A stretch of 64,000 bases of DNA from Cardiobacterium hominis (GCF_900637305.1 NZ_LR134365.1:2534501-2598500), one strand, 5' to 3'; positions 29,301 through 39,327 are shown, counted from the stretch's first letter. Notes: generated from the letters alone by a model not told the origin. Translations and numbers: made by a program.

Positions 29301-32300
29301 GTCAGGGTGTAGGTTTTGCCATTGGCACCGGCGATTTCCTTACCGTCGCGCAGCCATTGGTAGCTCACTTTGCTTTCGTCAAAGTTATCCGCGTCATGAA
29401 CTTCGGCGGTCAGCGTCTCGCCCACTTTGGCGTTGCCGCTGATGGCAACGTCGCCTTCGTGGTTCGGCTGCGGTTGCGGATTCGGATTCGCCGGGTCAAC
29501 CACCGGAGCGGTGGCGCTGCTGGTCGGCGCTTCAGAGTGCTGCGCGTTGTCGGTGTAGGTCGCGCGCACGCTGATGGTTTTGCCCGCATCATTTGCGGTC
29601 AGCTGGTAGCTGCTGCCGGTCGCACCGGCAATGGCGACACCATTGGCCAGCCATTGGTAGGTAACGTTTGCCGGGACGCCGTCATCGTCGTTAACGGTCG
29701 CGGTCAGGGTTTCGCCCACTTTCGCCTCGCCCGTGATGCTGACCGTGCCTTCGTGGTTCGGCTGCGGTTGTGGCGGCTGCGGGTTCGGATTGGCGGGGTC
29801 AACCACCGGCGTGGTGGCAGCGCTGGTCGGTGCCTCAGAGTGCTGCGCGTTGTCGGTGTAGGTCGCGCGCACGCTAATGGTTTTGCCTGCTTCTGCGGCG
29901 GTCAGCTGGTAGCTGCTGCCGGTTGCACCGGCGATGGCAACACCGTTTGCCAGCCATTGGTAGGTAACGTTTGCCGGTACGCCGTCATCGTCGTTAACGG
30001 TCGCGGTCAGCGTCTCGCCCACTTTCGCCTCGCCTGTGATGGTGACCGTGCCTTCGTGGTTAGTCGGCGGGACTGGCGGCTGCGGATTCGGATTGGCGGG
30101 GTCAACCACCGGCGTGGTGGCAGCGCTGGTCGGTGCCTCAGAGTGTTGCGCGTTGTCGGTGTAGGTCGCGCGCACCGTGATGGTTTTGCCCGCATCATTT
30201 GCGGTCAGCTGGTAGCTGCTGCCGGTCGCACCGGCGATGGCAACACCGTTCGCTAGCCATTGGTACTGCACGTTCGCAGGCACCCCGTCATCGTCGTTAA
30301 CGGTAGCGGTCAGGGTTTCGCCCACTTTCGCCTCGCCCGTGATGCTGACGGTGCCTTCGTGGTTAGTCGGCGGAACCGGCGGCTGCGGGTTCGGATTGGT
30401 GGGGTCAACCACCGGAACGGTCGCCGTACTGGTCGGTGCTTCGCTGTGGTTGGCGTTGTCGGTGTAGGTCGCGCGTACCGTGATGGTTTTGCCCGCATCA
30501 TTTGCGGTCAGCTGGTAGCTGCTGCCGGTTGCACCGGTGATGGCAACACCGTTTGCCAGCCATTGGTAGGTAACGTTTGCCGGTACGCCGTCATCGTCGT
30601 TAACGGTCGCGGTCAGGGTTTCGCCCACTTTCGCCTCGCCCGTGATGGTGACCGCGCCTTCGTGGTTAGTCGGCGGAACCGGCGGCTGCGGGTTCGGATT
30701 GGCGGGGTCAACCACCGGCGTGGTGGCAGCGCTGGTCGGTGCCTCAGAGTGCTGCGCGTTGTCGGTGTAGGTCGCGCGCACGCTAATGGTTTTGCCTGCT
30801 TCTGCGGCGGTCAGCTGGTAGCTGCTGCCGGTTGCACCGGCGATGGCAACACCGTTTGCCAGCCATTGGTAGGTAACGTTTGCCGGTACGCCGTCATCGT
30901 CGTTAACGGTCGCGGTCAGCGTCTCGCCCACTTTCGCCTCGCCTGTGATGGTGACCGTGCCTTCGTGGTTAGTCGGCGGGACTGGCGGCTGCGGATTCGG
31001 ATTGGCGGGGTCAACCACCGGCGTGGTGGCAGCGCTGGTCGGTGCCTCAGAGTGTTGCGCGTTGTCGGTGTAGGTCGCGCGCACCGTGATGGTTTTGCCC
31101 GCATCATTTGCGGTCAGCTGGTAGCTGCTGCCGGTTGCACCGGCGATGGCAACACCGTTTGCCAGCCATTGGTAGGTAACGTTTGCAGGCACCCCGTCGT
31201 CGTCGTTGACGGTCGCGGTCAGGGTTTCGCCCACTTTCGCCTCGCCTGTGATGGTGACGGTGCCTTCGTGGTTAGTCGGCGGAACCGGCGGCTGTGGATT
31301 CGGGTTCGCCGGGTCAACGACTGGCGTGGTCGCCGCACTGGTCGGTCCTTCAGAGTGCTGCGCGTTGTCGGTGTAGGTCGCGCGCACGCTGATGGTTTTG
31401 CCCGCATCATTTGCGGTCAGCTGGTAGCTGCTGCCGGTCGCACCGGCAATGGCGACACCATTGGCCAGCCATTGGTACTGCACGTTGGTCGGGACACCGT
31501 CGGCATCATCAACTTTGGCGGTCAACGTTTCGCCGACTTTCGCCTCGCCCGTGATGCTGACCGTGCCTTCGTGGTTCGGTTGCGGCTGTGGCGGCTGCGG
31601 GTTCGGATTGGCGGGGTCAACCACCGGCGTGGTGGCGGCACTGGTCGGTGCCTCAGAGTGTTGCGCGTTGTCGGTGTAGGTCGCGCGTACGCTGATGGTT
31701 TTGCCTGCTTCTGCGGTGGTCAGCTGGTAGCTGCTGCCGGTTGCACCGGTGATGGCAACACCATTGGCAAGCCATTGGTAGGTAACGTTTGCCGGTACGC
31801 CGTCATCGTCGTTAACGGTCGCGGTCAGGGTCTCGCCTACTTTCGCCTCGCCAGAAATGGTGACTGTGCCTTCGTGGTTAGTCGGCGGAACCGGCGGTTG
31901 CGGATTCGGATTCGCCGGGTCAACAACCGGAGCGGTGGCGCTGCTGATTGGTGCTTCGCTGTGGTTGGCGTTGTCGGTGTAGGTCGCGCGCACGCTGATG
32001 GTTTTGCCCGCCTCATTTGCGGTCAGCTGGTAGCTGCTGCCGGTCGCACCGGTGATGGCAACACCATTGGCGAGCCATTGGTATTGCACGTTGGTTGGGA
32101 CGCCGTCGGCATCATCGACTTTGGCGGTCAGGGTTTCGCCCACTTTCGCCTCGCCAGAAATGGTGACGGTGCCTTCGTGGTTGGTTCCAGGCGGGGTTGG
32201 CGGCTGCGGGTTCGGCGTCGGGTAGTTCGGGTCGTCCTGTACGTTCAGGGTGAGGGTTTTGCTTACGGTACCGCCGTGGCCGTCATCGCTGGTGATTTGC

Positions 32301-34141
32301 AGGGTGACGGTTTTTTCGCTCGCGTAGTCAAGGTGCTGCCCGGCTTTGAGTTTGAGGGTGCCGTCGGCGGTGACTTCAAAGCGGTCGTCGCTCACTTTGT
32401 AGGTGTGTTGATCACCCGCGTCTGGGTCGGTCGTTGTCAGTTTGCCCACGGTCGCGCCGTCTTTGCCTTCGGTGACTTGGGTTGCTGAAAGCTGGATGTC
32501 GGTCGGTGCGTGGTTGGTCGAGGTGGACGGTGCAACATTAGTAGTCGCGGCACTGTCGTGGCTTTCTTTGTGGCCCGCGTTGTCGGTGTATTCGACTTTG
32601 ACGCTGATGGTTTTGCCGACATCCCCCGCTTGCAGGGTGTAGCTCTTGTCGGTCGCGCCCGCAATCGGTTGACCGTTCGCCGACCATTGGTATTTGACTT
32701 TGCTGGCATCGAACTGGTCGTCGTCATGCACGTCAGCGGTCAGTTTTTCGCCTACTTTGGCATTGCCGCTGATGGCAACGCTGCCCGGATGGTTCTGGCC
32801 GGGTTGCGGCGGTTGCGGAGTCGGTGTGCCGTCCACGACTTTGGTGGTCGAGGGCGTGCTGATGTTTTCCGGGTTGCCGCGGTTGTCGGTGTAGCTGATG
32901 TTGAGGCTGATGGCTTTGTCTTTGTCCGCAGCGCTCACGGTGTAGGTCGGGCCGGTCGCGCCCTGAATGGCTACGCCATCTGCCATCCATTGGTATTTGA
33001 CGCCGGTTGCGGGGACGCCGTCCGGGTCGTTGATGTCGGCGCTCAGGGTCTGGCCGACTTTCGCATCGCCTGTAATGACCGCGCGCCCTTTGGTATTGCC
33101 GCCCGGCGTGCCGTTGTCATAGGTGACGGTGATGGTCGCCTTGTTACTGACTTGCCCCGCGTTGTCGCTGACGGTGTACTGCACCGGGGTCGGGTTGCCG
33201 ATGAAATTGGTTTCCGGAGTGAAGGTGACTTTGCCGAAGCTGACGTTCCATTTGCCCTGTCCGGCGACGGTCAGTTCGGTGACGGGTTTGCCCGCCGCAT
33301 CCAGCAGGCGGATGCTGCTCGGATTGAGGTCGCGCTGACCGTTGGCGTCCATGCCGCTGTCGTTATCCAGCACGTCAATGGTGACTTTTTCCTTCGGTGT
33401 GCCTTTGACCTTGTCGTGATTTGCAATCGGTTTCGGGTCGCTGCTGGGCTGGTTTGGCGTCGGCGGTTGCGGGACGGGGTTCGGTGAGGGTGCCGGCGGA
33501 TACGGGCTCGGATTGGGCGTCGGTGTCGGAGTGCCGGGGTTACCGGGATTGCCCGGATTGGGCGAAGGAATGTTGGGACCGCCCGGATTACTCGGATTGT
33601 TCGGATTATTGGGCGACGGATTCGGTGCGGGCGTATTCGGTGACGGATTATTGCCACTGCCGCTACCGCCGTTATTGCCGCTGTCCCAGCCTTTGCCGCT
33701 GTCGTCATTTGCCAGCCCAATCCCGGCGGCGACCAGACCGACCGCCCCCAGCACGCCCAACGGCGCCCAAACGGGTTGTTCTGAACCCAGTGTTTGGCTG
33801 GCAGCGATTTCCTCCGCCAGCACGTGCTCCGGCGCGGTCGCGACCGGGTAGCTCATGAGGCCGCCGTCTGCCTGCATGCCGACCAGCGCGCCTGGCTCGT
33901 TCTGCGCAAAATAATTTTCGATGACGAGATCCGTGCCTTCATCGAAAGAAACCAGCAGGTTATCGCCCTCGCGCTCGGTGATGATGCCTTCCGGACCGAT
34001 GCCGGTCATCGGGTCGGTGAACTGGTAGTACGCGCCATCAACCGCCTGTATGTGCAGCGCGCTGCCTGCGGTGTTGATGTTGTACTGACCGAGGGCGTTG
34101 CCGGCGGTGTCGTTCAGGGTGAGGAGGATTTGCTGAGACAT
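23321..34141 (-). CDS. Giant RTX adhesin-like protein with Spherulin-4/GH135-like glycosidase domain
   Basis: Predicted 3606-aa secreted protein paralogous to the next gene. Layout: BapA-prefix-like N-terminus with hydrophobic segment (1-150); Pro/Asn/Gly linker; one CshA-like repeat (about 245-345); nineteen Ig-like units, nine of them near-identical at 654-1559; four cadherin-like domains ([15 protein letters not shown] motifs); and Calx-beta-like modules. At about 3095-3350 comes a Spherulin-4 domain with [33 protein letters not shown] and NPGTH, the pattern of GH135-type alpha-galactosaminidases. It ends in RTX-like repeats and a hydrophobic type I secretion tail. AAGGA precedes ATG 34141. 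Hydrolytic activity is inferred. Confidence 0.93.
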   Translation of the reverse strand: MSQQILLTLNDTAGNALGQYNINTAGSALHIQAVDGAYYQFTDPMTGIGPEGIITEREGDNLLVSFDEGTDLVIENYFAQNEPGALVGMQADGGLMSYPVATAPEHVLAEEIAASQTLGSEQPVWAPLGVLGAVGLVAAGIGLANDDSGKGWDSGNNGGSGSGNNPSPNTPAPNPSPNNPNNPSNPGGPNIPSPNPGNPGNPGTPTPTPNPSPYPPAPSPNPVPQPPTPNQPSSDPKPIANHDKVKGTPKEKVTIDVLDNDSGMDANGQRDLNPSSIRLLDAAGKPVTELTVAGQGKWNVSFGKVTFTPETNFIGNPTPVQYTVSDNAGQVSNKATITVTYDNGTPGGNTKGRAVITGDAKVGQTLSADINDPDGVPATGVKYQWMADGVAIQGATGPTYTVSAADKDKAISLNISYTDNRGNPENISTPSTTKVVDGTPTPQPPQPGQNHPGSVAISGNAKVGEKLTADVHDDDQFDASKVKYQWSANGQPIAGATDKSYTLQAGDVGKTISVKVEYTDNAGHKESHDSAATTNVAPSTSTNHAPTDIQLSATQVTEGKDGATVGKLTTTDPDAGDQHTYKVSDDRFEVTADGTLKLKAGQHLDYASEKTVTLQITSDDGHGGTVSKTLTLNVQDDPNYPTPNPQPPTPPGTNHEGTVTISGEAKVGETLTAKVDDADGVPTNVQYQWLANGVAITGATGSSYQLTANEAGKTISVRATYTDNANHSEAPISSATAPVVDPANPNPQPPVPPTNHEGTVTISGEAKVGETLTATVNDDDGVPANVTYQWLANGVAITGATGSSYQLTTAEAGKTISVRATYTDNAQHSEAPTSAATTPVVDPANPNPQPPQPQPNHEGTVSITGEAKVGETLTAKVDDADGVPTNVQYQWLANGVAIAGATGSSYQLTANDAGKTISVRATYTDNAQHSEGPTSAATTPVVDPANPNPQPPVPPTNHEGTVTITGEAKVGETLTATVNDDDGVPANVTYQWLANGVAIAGATGSSYQLTANDAGKTITVRATYTDNAQHSEAPTSAATTPVVDPANPNPQPPVPPTNHEGTVTITGEAKVGETLTATVNDDDGVPANVTYQWLANGVAIAGATGSSYQLTAAEAGKTISVRATYTDNAQHSEAPTSAATTPVVDPANPNPQPPVPPTNHEGAVTITGEAKVGETLTATVNDDDGVPANVTYQWLANGVAITGATGSSYQLTANDAGKTITVRATYTDNANHSEAPTSTATVPVVDPTNPNPQPPVPPTNHEGTVSITGEAKVGETLTATVNDDDGVPANVQYQWLANGVAIAGATGSSYQLTANDAGKTITVRATYTDNAQHSEAPTSAATTPVVDPANPNPQPPVPPTNHEGTVTITGEAKVGETLTATVNDDDGVPANVTYQWLANGVAIAGATGSSYQLTAAEAGKTISVRATYTDNAQHSEAPTSAATTPVVDPANPNPQPPQPQPNHEGTVSITGEAKVGETLTATVNDDDGVPANVTYQWLANGVAIAGATGSSYQLTANDAGKTISVRATYTDNAQHSEAPTSSATAPVVDPANPNPQPQPNHEGDVAISGNAKVGETLTAEVHDADNFDESKVSYQWLRDGKEIAGANGKTYTLTAEDEGHKISVKAEYTDNAGNKESHDAESGIVQPQSSTNHAPTDISLDNDKVAEGKDGATVGKLTTTDPDTGDKHTYKVSDDRFEVTADGTLKLKDGKHLDFATEPKITLQVTTDDGHGGSYNKTFTLNVEDDPNYPPVNPPQPQPNHEGDVAISGNAKVGETLTAQVHDADQFDEAKVNYQWQRDGQPIANATGKTYTLTAEDEGHKISVKAEYTDNAGNKESHDAESGVVQPQTSTNQAPTDIQLSATQVTEGKDGAAIGKLTTTDPDAGDQHTYKVSDDRFEVTADGTLKLKDGKHLDFATEPKVTLQVTTDDGHGGSYNKTFTLNVEDDPNYPTVNPPQPQPNHEGDVAISGNAKVGETLTAQVHDADQFDEAKVSYQWQRDGQDITGAKGKSYTLTAEDEGHKISVKAEYTDNAQHAETPQSGETDAVTGNQTPPRPGSNSEGTIAIDGIERVGETLTVHVYDEDGIDKNTKITYQWLRNGAVIDGATEMTYTLTRADIGSHMSARASYVDNDHYQESLQSRETSAVIDNIPKQYPNREGSIAIKGTAKEHEMLIAEIQDNNGVDRDTVTYQWLRDGNPIAQANGDSYTLTSADVGHKISVQTSYKDLSNHSENPLSAQTDTVVDAQTVLPSRDEPPTIVKGLDEKQGGVTITPPQNANTLHVSYIHDGKEQEYTFVVRPSGKWEKLGNDPLPTGAWFDENDGRLMLAPSLVDDHTPVSAFTGSGATASKTIVVESDSDSGQATPQTEPTLFITGDRAVTEGDSASYTLHLSKPILQDVTATVRIEHINTDDGNVKAEERTVTFSKGASSVALEVATQDNNEFQGGRSYRVSIVEAKGAALHDSSKQIETTINENDRPPVPKMVAGSEPGSVEITPVDGADYLNVRYRDETDFERILTLRRNKEGVWQRLNGTWLAELPEHVSLDAHSGKLTLGAKSVKDGSTIVAFNEANSIKGETGTFIADNNDGTSQHNRPGSIAIKGEAKVGVELSAEITDPDGVPDNVQYQWLRNGEKIDGATGSTYRLSAEDIGRKISVQATYEDNAKHSETPKSAETDAVSNDQLQPQNHAPTEITLSNDLVNEAQEGAVVGKLTTTDPDTGDKHTYTVNDDRFEVTADGTLKLKAGQILDYGKEPTLKLSITTDDGHGGVFTKDFTLRVQDDPLYPPINPNEDGTVTISGAHKVGSTLTAEVKDGDGVPNDGVKYQWLRDGNPIASATGKSYVLTAEDAGHKITVKAEYDDNAQNHETPVSQPTENIADNSAPPPAANHPGSVTLEGEAKIGHTLTAKLTDADGVPDSGITWRWYGNDKLLPGVEGQTITLTDAVKGMQLRAEAVYTDKAGHAEKPISDLSPAVVPEAANNSDLIPPPAANAPHITLSGVTSVKEGEKATYTVSLDKPASEDVSVDVHVKHNSTDTSDANLTWNIQRVVIPKGETSKNFTVDTHNDGKAEGTETYTVEIGNALVGNVNDNVPPFSGSVSAQSMIIPAYKYPTGGWEKDTYWESVHKAGGGKVPYVIVNPASGVGEKVNSDYAKLIDDNITAGIKNIGYIRTHYQTRPIEEVKAEVDKYLELYGKDKIHGYFFDEITAQNNQGTAYMAELYRYVKAKAGDKLVMANPGTHITDAIAPYADIFVTSEVSAKTYLNNYEQPKSAFENDPKNAHRIMHMIHDVTPDQYDAVIKASRERNAGWVFPTSDTQENPLPEAEREKHPEQDGNPYNALPQNFDQLAANVNNLGMPTNPTQHDNNGKLATANIDNNHVTTEIVDANNAAPLEHHEPQLQTADGATASITDGQDAAADHTRGGDGHDVLIGDGIDAAAYSQLVSHQGEDLLQYLGQHSAELLAASQQSASHELHGGAGDDVLIAGHGAQLLEGGAGADTFAYLLDSNDAASWNEPSRILDFNPQEGDRIVLAGGEHLKAEVSHDASGQHLHVTDDAGHSRTIDIGAQNGKTLTAEDILSHVEIRTPQGYSEPASSVPQTHHLPQDDHSHLI
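28265..29464 (-). repeat. Two 600-bp tandem units (Ig-like plus cadherin-like) in the giant adhesin
   Basis: Unit starts at 29464, 28864 and 28264 are exactly 600 bases apart. Each unit encodes an Ig-like domain ([17 protein letters not shown]) followed by a cadherin-like domain (GKLTTTDPD...[12 protein letters not shown]). A third Ig-like half follows at 28264 before the pattern breaks. Confidence 0.88.
29465..32182 (-). repeat. Nine-copy 303-bp tandem repeat array in the giant adhesin
   Basis: Units begin at 32182, 31879, 31576, 31273, 30970, 30667, 30364, 30061 and 29758. Eight are exactly 303 bases and the last is 294. Each encodes one Ig-like domain of about 85 residues ([36 protein letters not shown]) and a [13 protein letters not shown] linker. 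Differences between copies are few and shuffled, which indicates repeated recombination or gene conversion. Confidence 0.95.
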
Positions 34142-34307
34142 ACTGGTTCCTTGTAATAGATTAAGATTTTGCTGAAAGTCCTGTCAGGATTAACTGACTA
34201 TGACCGTCATTATACAAAAAAATGACTATTTCGTTACCAGTAGATGAAAGCAATAGTTGTGCCAGTTTGCGGCGCTTCTGTATCACGGGCGGGCGCTCGC
34301 GCCCCGC

Positions 34308-34940
34308 TTATGCTTCAAATTGCGGGTTGTCGCAGAGATCGGAGATGAGGCAGGCGCCGCAGCGCGGTTTGCGCGCGATGCAAACATAGCGCCCGTGCAG
34401 GATGAGCCAGTGGTGCGCGTCCAGCAGGTATGCGGGCGGCACGCGCGCCATCAGCCCTTTTTCGACGGCAAGTACGGTTTTGCCCGGCGCGATGCCGGTG
34501 CGGTTGGCGACGCGGAAGATGTGGGTATCGACCGCCATCACCGGTTGGCGAAAGGCGGTGTTCAGGATGACGTTCGCGGTTTTGCGACCAACGCCGGGGA
34601 GGCGTTCCAGCGCGGCGCGGTCGGCAGGCACTGCGCCGCCGTGTTCGTCGAGAAGGATTTGGCAGGTTTTCAGGATGTTTACGGCTTTGGTGTTGTAGAG
34701 GCCGATGGTTTTAATGTAGTCCTTCAGGCCGTCTTCGCCGAGGGCAAGGATGGCGGCGGGGGTGTTGGCGACGGGAAAGAGGCGGCGCGTCGCTTTGTTC
34801 ACGCCTTTGTCGGTCGCCTGCGCCGAGAGGATGACGGCAATGAGCAGCTCGAAGGTGCTCGTGTATTCGAGCTCGGTGGTCGGCTGCGGGTTGGCGTCAC
34901 GAAAGCGGCGGAAGCATTCAGCGATGGCGGCGGGGGTCAT
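34308..34940 (-). CDS. nth: Endonuclease III
   Basis: Predicted 210-aa base-excision-repair DNA glycosylase/AP lyase for oxidised pyrimidines. The helix-hairpin-helix LPGVGRKTANVIL contains the catalytic Lys, VDTHIFRV supplies the conserved Asp, and the 4Fe-4S cluster cysteines are C187, C194, C197 and C203 (C-x6-C-x2-C-x5-C). Length matches E. coli Nth (211 aa). It lies just upstream of the giant adhesin on the other side of a 166-base AT-rich gap that probably holds the adhesin promoter. Confidence 0.96.
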   Translation of the reverse strand: MTPAAIAECFRRFRDANPQPTTELEYTSTFELLIAVILSAQATDKGVNKATRRLFPVANTPAAILALGEDGLKDYIKTIGLYNTKAVNILKTCQILLDEHGGAVPADRAALERLPGVGRKTANVILNTAFRQPVMAVDTHIFRVANRTGIAPGKTVLAVEKGLMARVPPAYLLDAHHWLILHGRYVCIARKPRCGACLISDLCDNPQFEA

Positions 34941-34973
34941 GGTGTGGTCGTGGGTTGTATGGTGCCAGGCGGG

Positions 34974-35219
34974 TCAACTGCACGCTTTTTGCCGCTGCGC
35001 CCAGATGATGGCAGTCGTGATGGCAGCGCGGGCTTGCGGGCTGTTTCGCCAGCAGGTGCTGCCGGTGAGGTAGGCGCCGTGGGCGAGGATGTCGTCCACA
35101 TCGGCTTCCGCGAGGGCGGGAATGTCATCCAGCCCCATTTGCGCGAGGCGCTGGATGATGGTTTTGCCAATGCCTTTTTCGGCGAGCAGGCTTTTTTCTT
35201 GTTCTGGGGTGAAGGGCAT
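34974..35219 (-). CDS. Small helix-hairpin-helix protein
   Basis: Predicted 81-aa cytoplasmic protein. The start GIGKTIIQRLAQMGLDDIPALAEAD has the pattern of a helix-hairpin-helix DNA-binding motif, and the end GSTCWRNSPQARAAI matches short conserved proteins sometimes annotated as RecA- or HhH-related. The start ATG at 35219 overlaps the tatD stop (TGATG), so translation is probably coupled to tatD. Role unknown; DNA binding is inferred from the motif. Confidence 0.8.
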   Translation of the reverse strand: MPFTPEQEKSLLAEKGIGKTIIQRLAQMGLDDIPALAEADVDDILAHGAYLTGSTCWRNSPQARAAITTAIIWAQRQKACS

Positions 35220-35998
35220 CAGGAGACTCCAAAGAAGCGGCGGGTGTTTTCCGTGGTGATGCGGGCGACGTCCGCCTCGCTTTGCCCGCGGCACTCGGCG
35301 ACGACGCGCAACACTTCCGGCAGGTACTGCGGTTCGTTCACGCGCGGCAGTGGGTTCAGCGTTTTCGGCGTGAGGTAAGGCGCATCGCTTTCGAGCATCA
35401 GGCGATCGTCCGGGATGTGGCGCACGGTGTCGCGCAGCTCCGCGCCACGCACGGGGTCGCAAATCCAGCCGGTGATACCGAAATAGACGCCGCGTTCGGC
35501 GAGTGTTTCCATTTGCGCGCGCGTGCCGGTGAAGCAGTGCCAGACGGCTCCGGCGAGTTCCGGCAGGGCTTCGCCCAAGATGGCGCTGAAGTCGGCAAAG
35601 GCTTCGCGCTCGTGCAGGAAGACGGGTTTTTGTACGGTTTTGGCGACTGCCAGTTGGTCGGCAAAGCAGCGGCGCTGGTTCGCAGGCAGGGCGAGGTTGC
35701 GGTGGTAGTCCAGCCCCATTTCGCCCACGGCAACGCAGCGCGGCTCACGCGCCAAGGTTTGCAGCAACAGGCGGTGCGATGGCGCCTGCCAGTCGTTGGC
35801 GTGGTGCGGGTGGAAACCGGCGGTGGCGTAAAGCTCGGCGTGGCTGTTGGCGAGCGCCAATGCGGTTTCGTTGCTCGCCGCGTCGCTGCCGGTGATGATT
35901 TGTTGCACGACGCCAGCGCGACGCGCGTCGGCGAGGATGCGTTTGACGTGCGGCAACAGGCGGCTGCTGGCGAGGTTGCAGCCAATGTCTATTAGCAT
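35219..35998 (-). CDS. tatD: TatD-family metal-dependent 3'-5' DNase
   Basis: Predicted 259-aa amidohydrolase-fold nuclease. The N-terminus LIDIGCNLASSRL and the GFHPHHANDW motif carry metal ligands, with EMGLDYHRN (metal-binding Glu), FLHEREAF, HCFTG and ESDAPYLTP following in the standard order. The LIDIG(x)NL start is closer to TatD itself than to YcfH or YjjV. It overlaps the upstream small membrane gene and the downstream HhH gene by TGATG, forming a tight three-gene unit. Confidence 0.92.
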   Translation of the reverse strand: MLIDIGCNLASSRLLPHVKRILADARRAGVVQQIITGSDAASNETALALANSHAELYATAGFHPHHANDWQAPSHRLLLQTLAREPRCVAVGEMGLDYHRNLALPANQRRCFADQLAVAKTVQKPVFLHEREAFADFSAILGEALPELAGAVWHCFTGTRAQMETLAERGVYFGITGWICDPVRGAELRDTVRHIPDDRLMLESDAPYLTPKTLNPLPRVNEPQYLPEVLRVVAECRGQSEADVARITTENTRRFFGVS

Positions 35999-36186
35999 CA
36001 GAGGCGGATGAGCAGGATGACGAACAGCACCACCATCACCATCAGGAAGGCGAAGGTGCCCCAATGCTGCGGCGCATTGCGCGAGCGCTCCAGCAGCGCC
36101 TTGTAGCCGCCGCTTTTAACCATGCGGTAGAAGTTGTAGATAAAGTAGGCGCCGATGGCGACCAGTCCCAATTTATTCCAGTCCAT
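35998..36186 (-). CDS. Small membrane protein upstream of tatD
   Basis: Predicted 62-aa protein with two hydrophobic segments: GLVAIGAYFIYNFY near the N-terminus and TFAFLMVMVVLFVILLIRL at the C-terminus, joined by a basic loop. GAGG lies eight bases before ATG 36186; longer frames lack a ribosome site. The stop overlaps the tatD start (TGATG). I do not recognise the family. It starts 49 bases from a divergently read gene, so both promoters must lie in that short gap. Confidence 0.72.
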   Translation of the reverse strand: MDWNKLGLVAIGAYFIYNFYRMVKSGGYKALLERSRNAPQHWGTFAFLMVMVVLFVILLIRL

Positions 36187-36235
36187 CTTGTAATCCTCGG
36201 TAAAATGAGCGCGCATTGTACCGTAAGGATTTCCC

Positions 36236-36622
36236 ATGCCATACCAAGACACCAGCCCCGCCGGGCAACATTTCATGAACTTCTCCCGCCCGCTGTCGCT
36301 CGTCGTGGTCGCGCGCGCCGCGGACTACCTCACCTTTGAACTCATCTACGGTTTCGGCGAATACCGCTTCCACGCCGACCCCGCCCGCCACGACAGCCTC
36401 GCCGATTTGGCGCGTCTTGCCGATGCGCTGGAAGCGGGCTTTGACTATGTGGAGGCGACATTTGCCGACGCGGGCGGCCATACCCGCCTGATTTTGCAGG
36501 GCGACGGCGACGTGCTGCAATTCGCCTGCTACGACAGCGCCGATGCCGTCCTGCCGTGGTTGCAGGGGGATGCCGGCCGCCTCGCCTTCGCCCGCAACGT
36601 ACGGAGCCTGCTCAATGACTGA
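36236..36622 (+). CDS. Conserved-looking hypothetical protein upstream of the MFS gene
   Basis: Predicted 128-aa soluble protein without signal peptide or membrane helix. The sequence has a mixed beta/alpha pattern (LSLVVVARAADYLTFELIYG, then a helical DSLADLARLADALEAGFDY) but no motif I can name. AAGGAT before ATG 36236 gives a good start. Its end overlaps the MFS transporter gene by eight bases, so the two are co-translated. Function unknown. Confidence 0.75.
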   Translation: MPYQDTSPAGQHFMNFSRPLSLVVVARAADYLTFELIYGFGEYRFHADPARHDSLADLARLADALEAGFDYVEATFADAGGHTRLILQGDGDVLQFACYDSADAVLPWLQGDAGRLAFARNVRSLLND

Positions 36623-37760
36623 CGCACGCCAGCCCTGGCAGCGCGGCGTTGCCATCCTGACCGCCATCTACATCACGCGGATGCTCGGTCTGTTCATGAT
36701 CTTCCCCGTCTTCAGCCTCTACGCCAACGAACTGGCGGGCGCGAACAAAACCCTCGTCGGCATCGCGCTCGGCATCTACGGCTTAAGCCAGGGACTGCTG
36801 CAAATCCCCTGCGGCTGGCTTTCCGACCGCTACGGGCGCAAACCCGTCATCGCCGGCGGCCTTGCCCTCTTTACCGCGGGCAGCCTGCTCGCCGCCTGCG
36901 CAAGTAGCATCGAAATGATGATTGCCGCCCGCGCCGTGCAGGGCATGGGAGCGATTGCCGCCGTCGCGCTCGCCTACGCCACTGACATCACCCCGCCGGA
37001 CAAACTCGGCAAAACCATGACCATCCTCGGCGCCAGCATCGGCATCGCCTTCGTCCTCTCACTCATCCTCGGCCCGCTGCTGGCGGGCTGGGTGGGTGTC
37101 GCCGGACTGTTCCTCATCATCGCACTGATGGCCGCCGCCGCCCTCGTCGCCGGACTGCGCCTGCCCGACGCCACCTACCCCGTTACCCGCCGCGACGAAT
37201 ACCAGCGCAAACCCATCTACCAAGCCGCCGCCACCATCTTCACCCTGCACGCCATCTTCACCGCCACCTTCCTCGTCCTGCCGCCGCTCATCGTCGCCAA
37301 CGGCATCGACAAAACCCACCACTGGTGGCTCTACCTCCCCGCCAACCTCATCGCGCTGCTCGCCATGCGCCCGAAAAACCGCCCGCACCCGCTCACCTTC
37401 GGCGTGAACTACCTCATCCTCGCCGCCGGCGCCGCGCTGCTTGCCGTCCCTATTACAAGCACCGCCTGGCTGCTCTTTGCGCTCAGCGTGTACTTCATCG
37501 CCTTCTACCGCCTGGAAAGCGGCCTGCCGCACTGGGTCGCACAAAACGCCGCGCCGGACAGCCGCGGCAAGGCGATGGGCATCTACAGCAGTGCCCAATT
37601 CATCGGCAGCTTCACCGGCGGCGCCATCGGCGGGCGCATCTGGCAAAACCAAAGCCCGGCGACCGTACTCATCACCCTCGCCATCGCAAGCGCCATCGCC
37701 GCGCTCCTTTTGCTGAAAACCGGCAAAACCGCTACACTACGCGGCGCACAACAGCCCTGA
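36615..37760 (+). CDS. MFS transporter (YajR-like)
   Basis: Predicted 381-aa major-facilitator transporter with about twelve membrane helices. The motif-A loop GWLSDRYGRKPVI between helices 2 and 3 is intact, and the N-terminus AILTAIYITRMLGLFMIFPVFSLYA resembles YajR-type drug/proton antiporters. E. coli YajR has an extra C-terminal cytoplasmic domain that is absent here. The second half is slightly short and its loop after helix 6 is poor in charge. Substrate unknown. Confidence 0.85.
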   Translation: MTDARQPWQRGVAILTAIYITRMLGLFMIFPVFSLYANELAGANKTLVGIALGIYGLSQGLLQIPCGWLSDRYGRKPVIAGGLALFTAGSLLAACASSIEMMIAARAVQGMGAIAAVALAYATDITPPDKLGKTMTILGASIGIAFVLSLILGPLLAGWVGVAGLFLIIALMAAAALVAGLRLPDATYPVTRRDEYQRKPIYQAAATIFTLHAIFTATFLVLPPLIVANGIDKTHHWWLYLPANLIALLAMRPKNRPHPLTFGVNYLILAAGAALLAVPITSTAWLLFALSVYFIAFYRLESGLPHWVAQNAAPDSRGKAMGIYSSAQFIGSFTGGAIGGRIWQNQSPATVLITLAIASAIAALLLLKTGKTATLRGAQQP

Positions 37761-37799
37761 ACCCGCACATTTACCTGAACACACGAGGAAACACCCAAA

Positions 37800-38396
37800 A
37801 TGGCAGGCGTCAACAAAGTCATACTCATCGGCAACTTGGGCAACGACCCGGACATGCGCTACATGCCCAACGGCGAACCGGTGGCCAACATCTCCATCGC
37901 CACCAGTGAGACCTGGAACGACAAAAACACCGGCGAAAAACGCGAAAAAACCGAATGGCACCGCGTTGTCGCCTACCGCCGCACCGCCGAAATCATTGGC
38001 CAATACACGCGCAAAGGCAGCAAACTCTACGTCGAAGGCCGCCTGCAAACCCGCAAATGGACCGACCAAAGCGGCCAACAGCGCTACACCACCGAAATCG
38101 TCGCCGACAACATCCAAATGCTGGACAGCCGCGGCGGCGGCGAAGGCAGCTTCGGCGGCAATGGCAGCGGCAACTACCCCGGCAACCGCAGCAACAGCGG
38201 CGGCTATGGCCAGCAAGGAGGCGGTTACGACCAAGACTACGGCGGCAGCTACGACCAAGACTACGGCGCGCCAAGCGGCGGCAACCGCCCACAACCGTCC
38301 ACGCCGAACAAACCCGTGCCGCCACAAAACAACACCGGCGGCCTCGGCGGCCCAACCCTCGATCAGGACAACTTCGACGACGACATCCCGTTCTGA
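37800..38396 (+). CDS. ssb: Single-stranded DNA-binding protein
   Basis: Predicted 198-aa SSB that coats single-stranded DNA in replication and repair. The OB fold (residues 1-112) starts [21 protein letters not shown], followed by a Gly/Asn/Gln/Tyr-rich disordered linker with two copies of YDQDYG. The C-terminal tip DNFDDDIPF recruits partner proteins. Length and tip match gammaproteobacterial SSB. A terminator follows. Confidence 0.97.
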   Translation: MAGVNKVILIGNLGNDPDMRYMPNGEPVANISIATSETWNDKNTGEKREKTEWHRVVAYRRTAEIIGQYTRKGSKLYVEGRLQTRKWTDQSGQQRYTTEIVADNIQMLDSRGGGEGSFGGNGSGNYPGNRSNSGGYGQQGGGYDQDYGGSYDQDYGAPSGGNRPQPSTPNKPVPPQNNTGGLGGPTLDQDNFDDDIPF

Positions 38397-38403
38397 TGCC
38401 CAC

Positions 38404-38431
38404 AAAAAACCGCGCCTCGCGCGGTTTTTTT
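38404..38431 (+). terminator. Rho-independent terminator after ssb
   Basis: Stem AAAAAACCGCGC / GCGCGGTTTTTTT with loop CTC, eight bases after the ssb stop. Confidence 0.92.
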
Positions 38432-38459
38432 GACCCATTGCCCCAACCCCGGAAACCCC

Positions 38460-39113
38460 ATGCCCGCAAACATCATCCTCTTTGACTTCGACGGCACCCT
38501 CGCCGACAGCGCCCAATGCGCCATCCTCGCCACCCGGCAAGCCTTCCGCGACCATCACCTGCCCGCGCCAGCAGACGCCGCTATCGTCCAACAAATGGGC
38601 ATCCCGATAGAGCGCTGCTTCCGCACCCTCGGCGCGACCGCCCTTGACGACGACGCCTTTGCCGCGCTACTCGCCACCTTCCGCCAACATTACGCCGTGG
38701 CGGCGGAAAGCCATATCCGCCTCTACCCCGGCATTGCCGCCCTGCTCGCCGCCCTCAAGGCGCAGCAGCGGCAAACCGGCATCGTTAGCAGCAAAAAAAC
38801 CGCCATCCTGCGCGCCAACTGCGAACAACTCGGCATCAGCGCACACATCGACGTATTCATCGGCTCGGACACGGTGCAGCACTACAAACCGCATCCCGAA
38901 GGCATCCGGCTCGCCCTCGCCGCGCTTGACGGCGACCCCGCTACCGCCCTTTACATCGGCGACGCCACCACCGATATCGAAATGGGACATGCCGCCGGCG
39001 TCAAAACCTGCGCCGTCACCTGGGGCGCGCATGACAAAGCCGCGCTTGCCGCCAGCGCGCCGGATTTTGTCGTGGAAGACGTCGCCGCCTTGCAGCGTTT
39101 GCTGTTGGCTTGA
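38460..39113 (+). CDS. HAD-family phosphatase (Gph/PpaX-like)
   Basis: Predicted 217-aa haloacid-dehalogenase-type hydrolase. Motif I FDFDGTLADS gives nucleophile D9 and D11, motif II lies in GIVSSKKTAI, motif III in YKPHPEG and motif IV in YIGDATTDIEMG. A helical cap between motifs I and II makes it subfamily IA, like phosphoglycolate phosphatase or pyrophosphatase PpaX. Exact substrate cannot be read from sequence. It sits alone between the ssb terminator and a 214-base gap with no visible gene. Confidence 0.85.
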   Translation: MPANIILFDFDGTLADSAQCAILATRQAFRDHHLPAPADAAIVQQMGIPIERCFRTLGATALDDDAFAALLATFRQHYAVAAESHIRLYPGIAALLAALKAQQRQTGIVSSKKTAILRANCEQLGISAHIDVFIGSDTVQHYKPHPEGIRLALAALDGDPATALYIGDATTDIEMGHAAGVKTCAVTWGAHDKAALAASAPDFVVEDVAALQRLLLA

Positions 39114-39327
39114 AGCACGACAAAAACCACCGAATACGTCCGCATTTTGCATGAGTACCCACCTGCTGCGGGTTCGCCCTGTAGAAAAAGCATTTCTAGT
39201 AGATATTAGACGGGTTCTAACCCAATCTGCGGATGGATGAGAATATAGACGAAAGTCACGAAAAATCCCGCTATTGCGGTGTCGCTTTGCTAAAATAACC
39301 GCCTCGAATTACCATCCCTTCATAAGC

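Noticed and set aside
29465..32182. CRISPR-like regular repetition
   Set aside because: Units are 303 bases, coding, and nearly identical throughout, with no short repeat/unique spacer pattern.
30260..32488. Plus-strand open frame of about 740 codons opposite the nine-copy repeat array
   Set aside because: It owes its length to the 303-base repeat being open in the antisense frame in every copy. The minus-strand frame has clear Ig-like domains and intact ends.
17824..34141. One single giant gene split by an error
   Set aside because: Each reading frame has its own ribosome site, N-terminal domain and secretion tail, with a 112-base gap between, so they are two complete genes.
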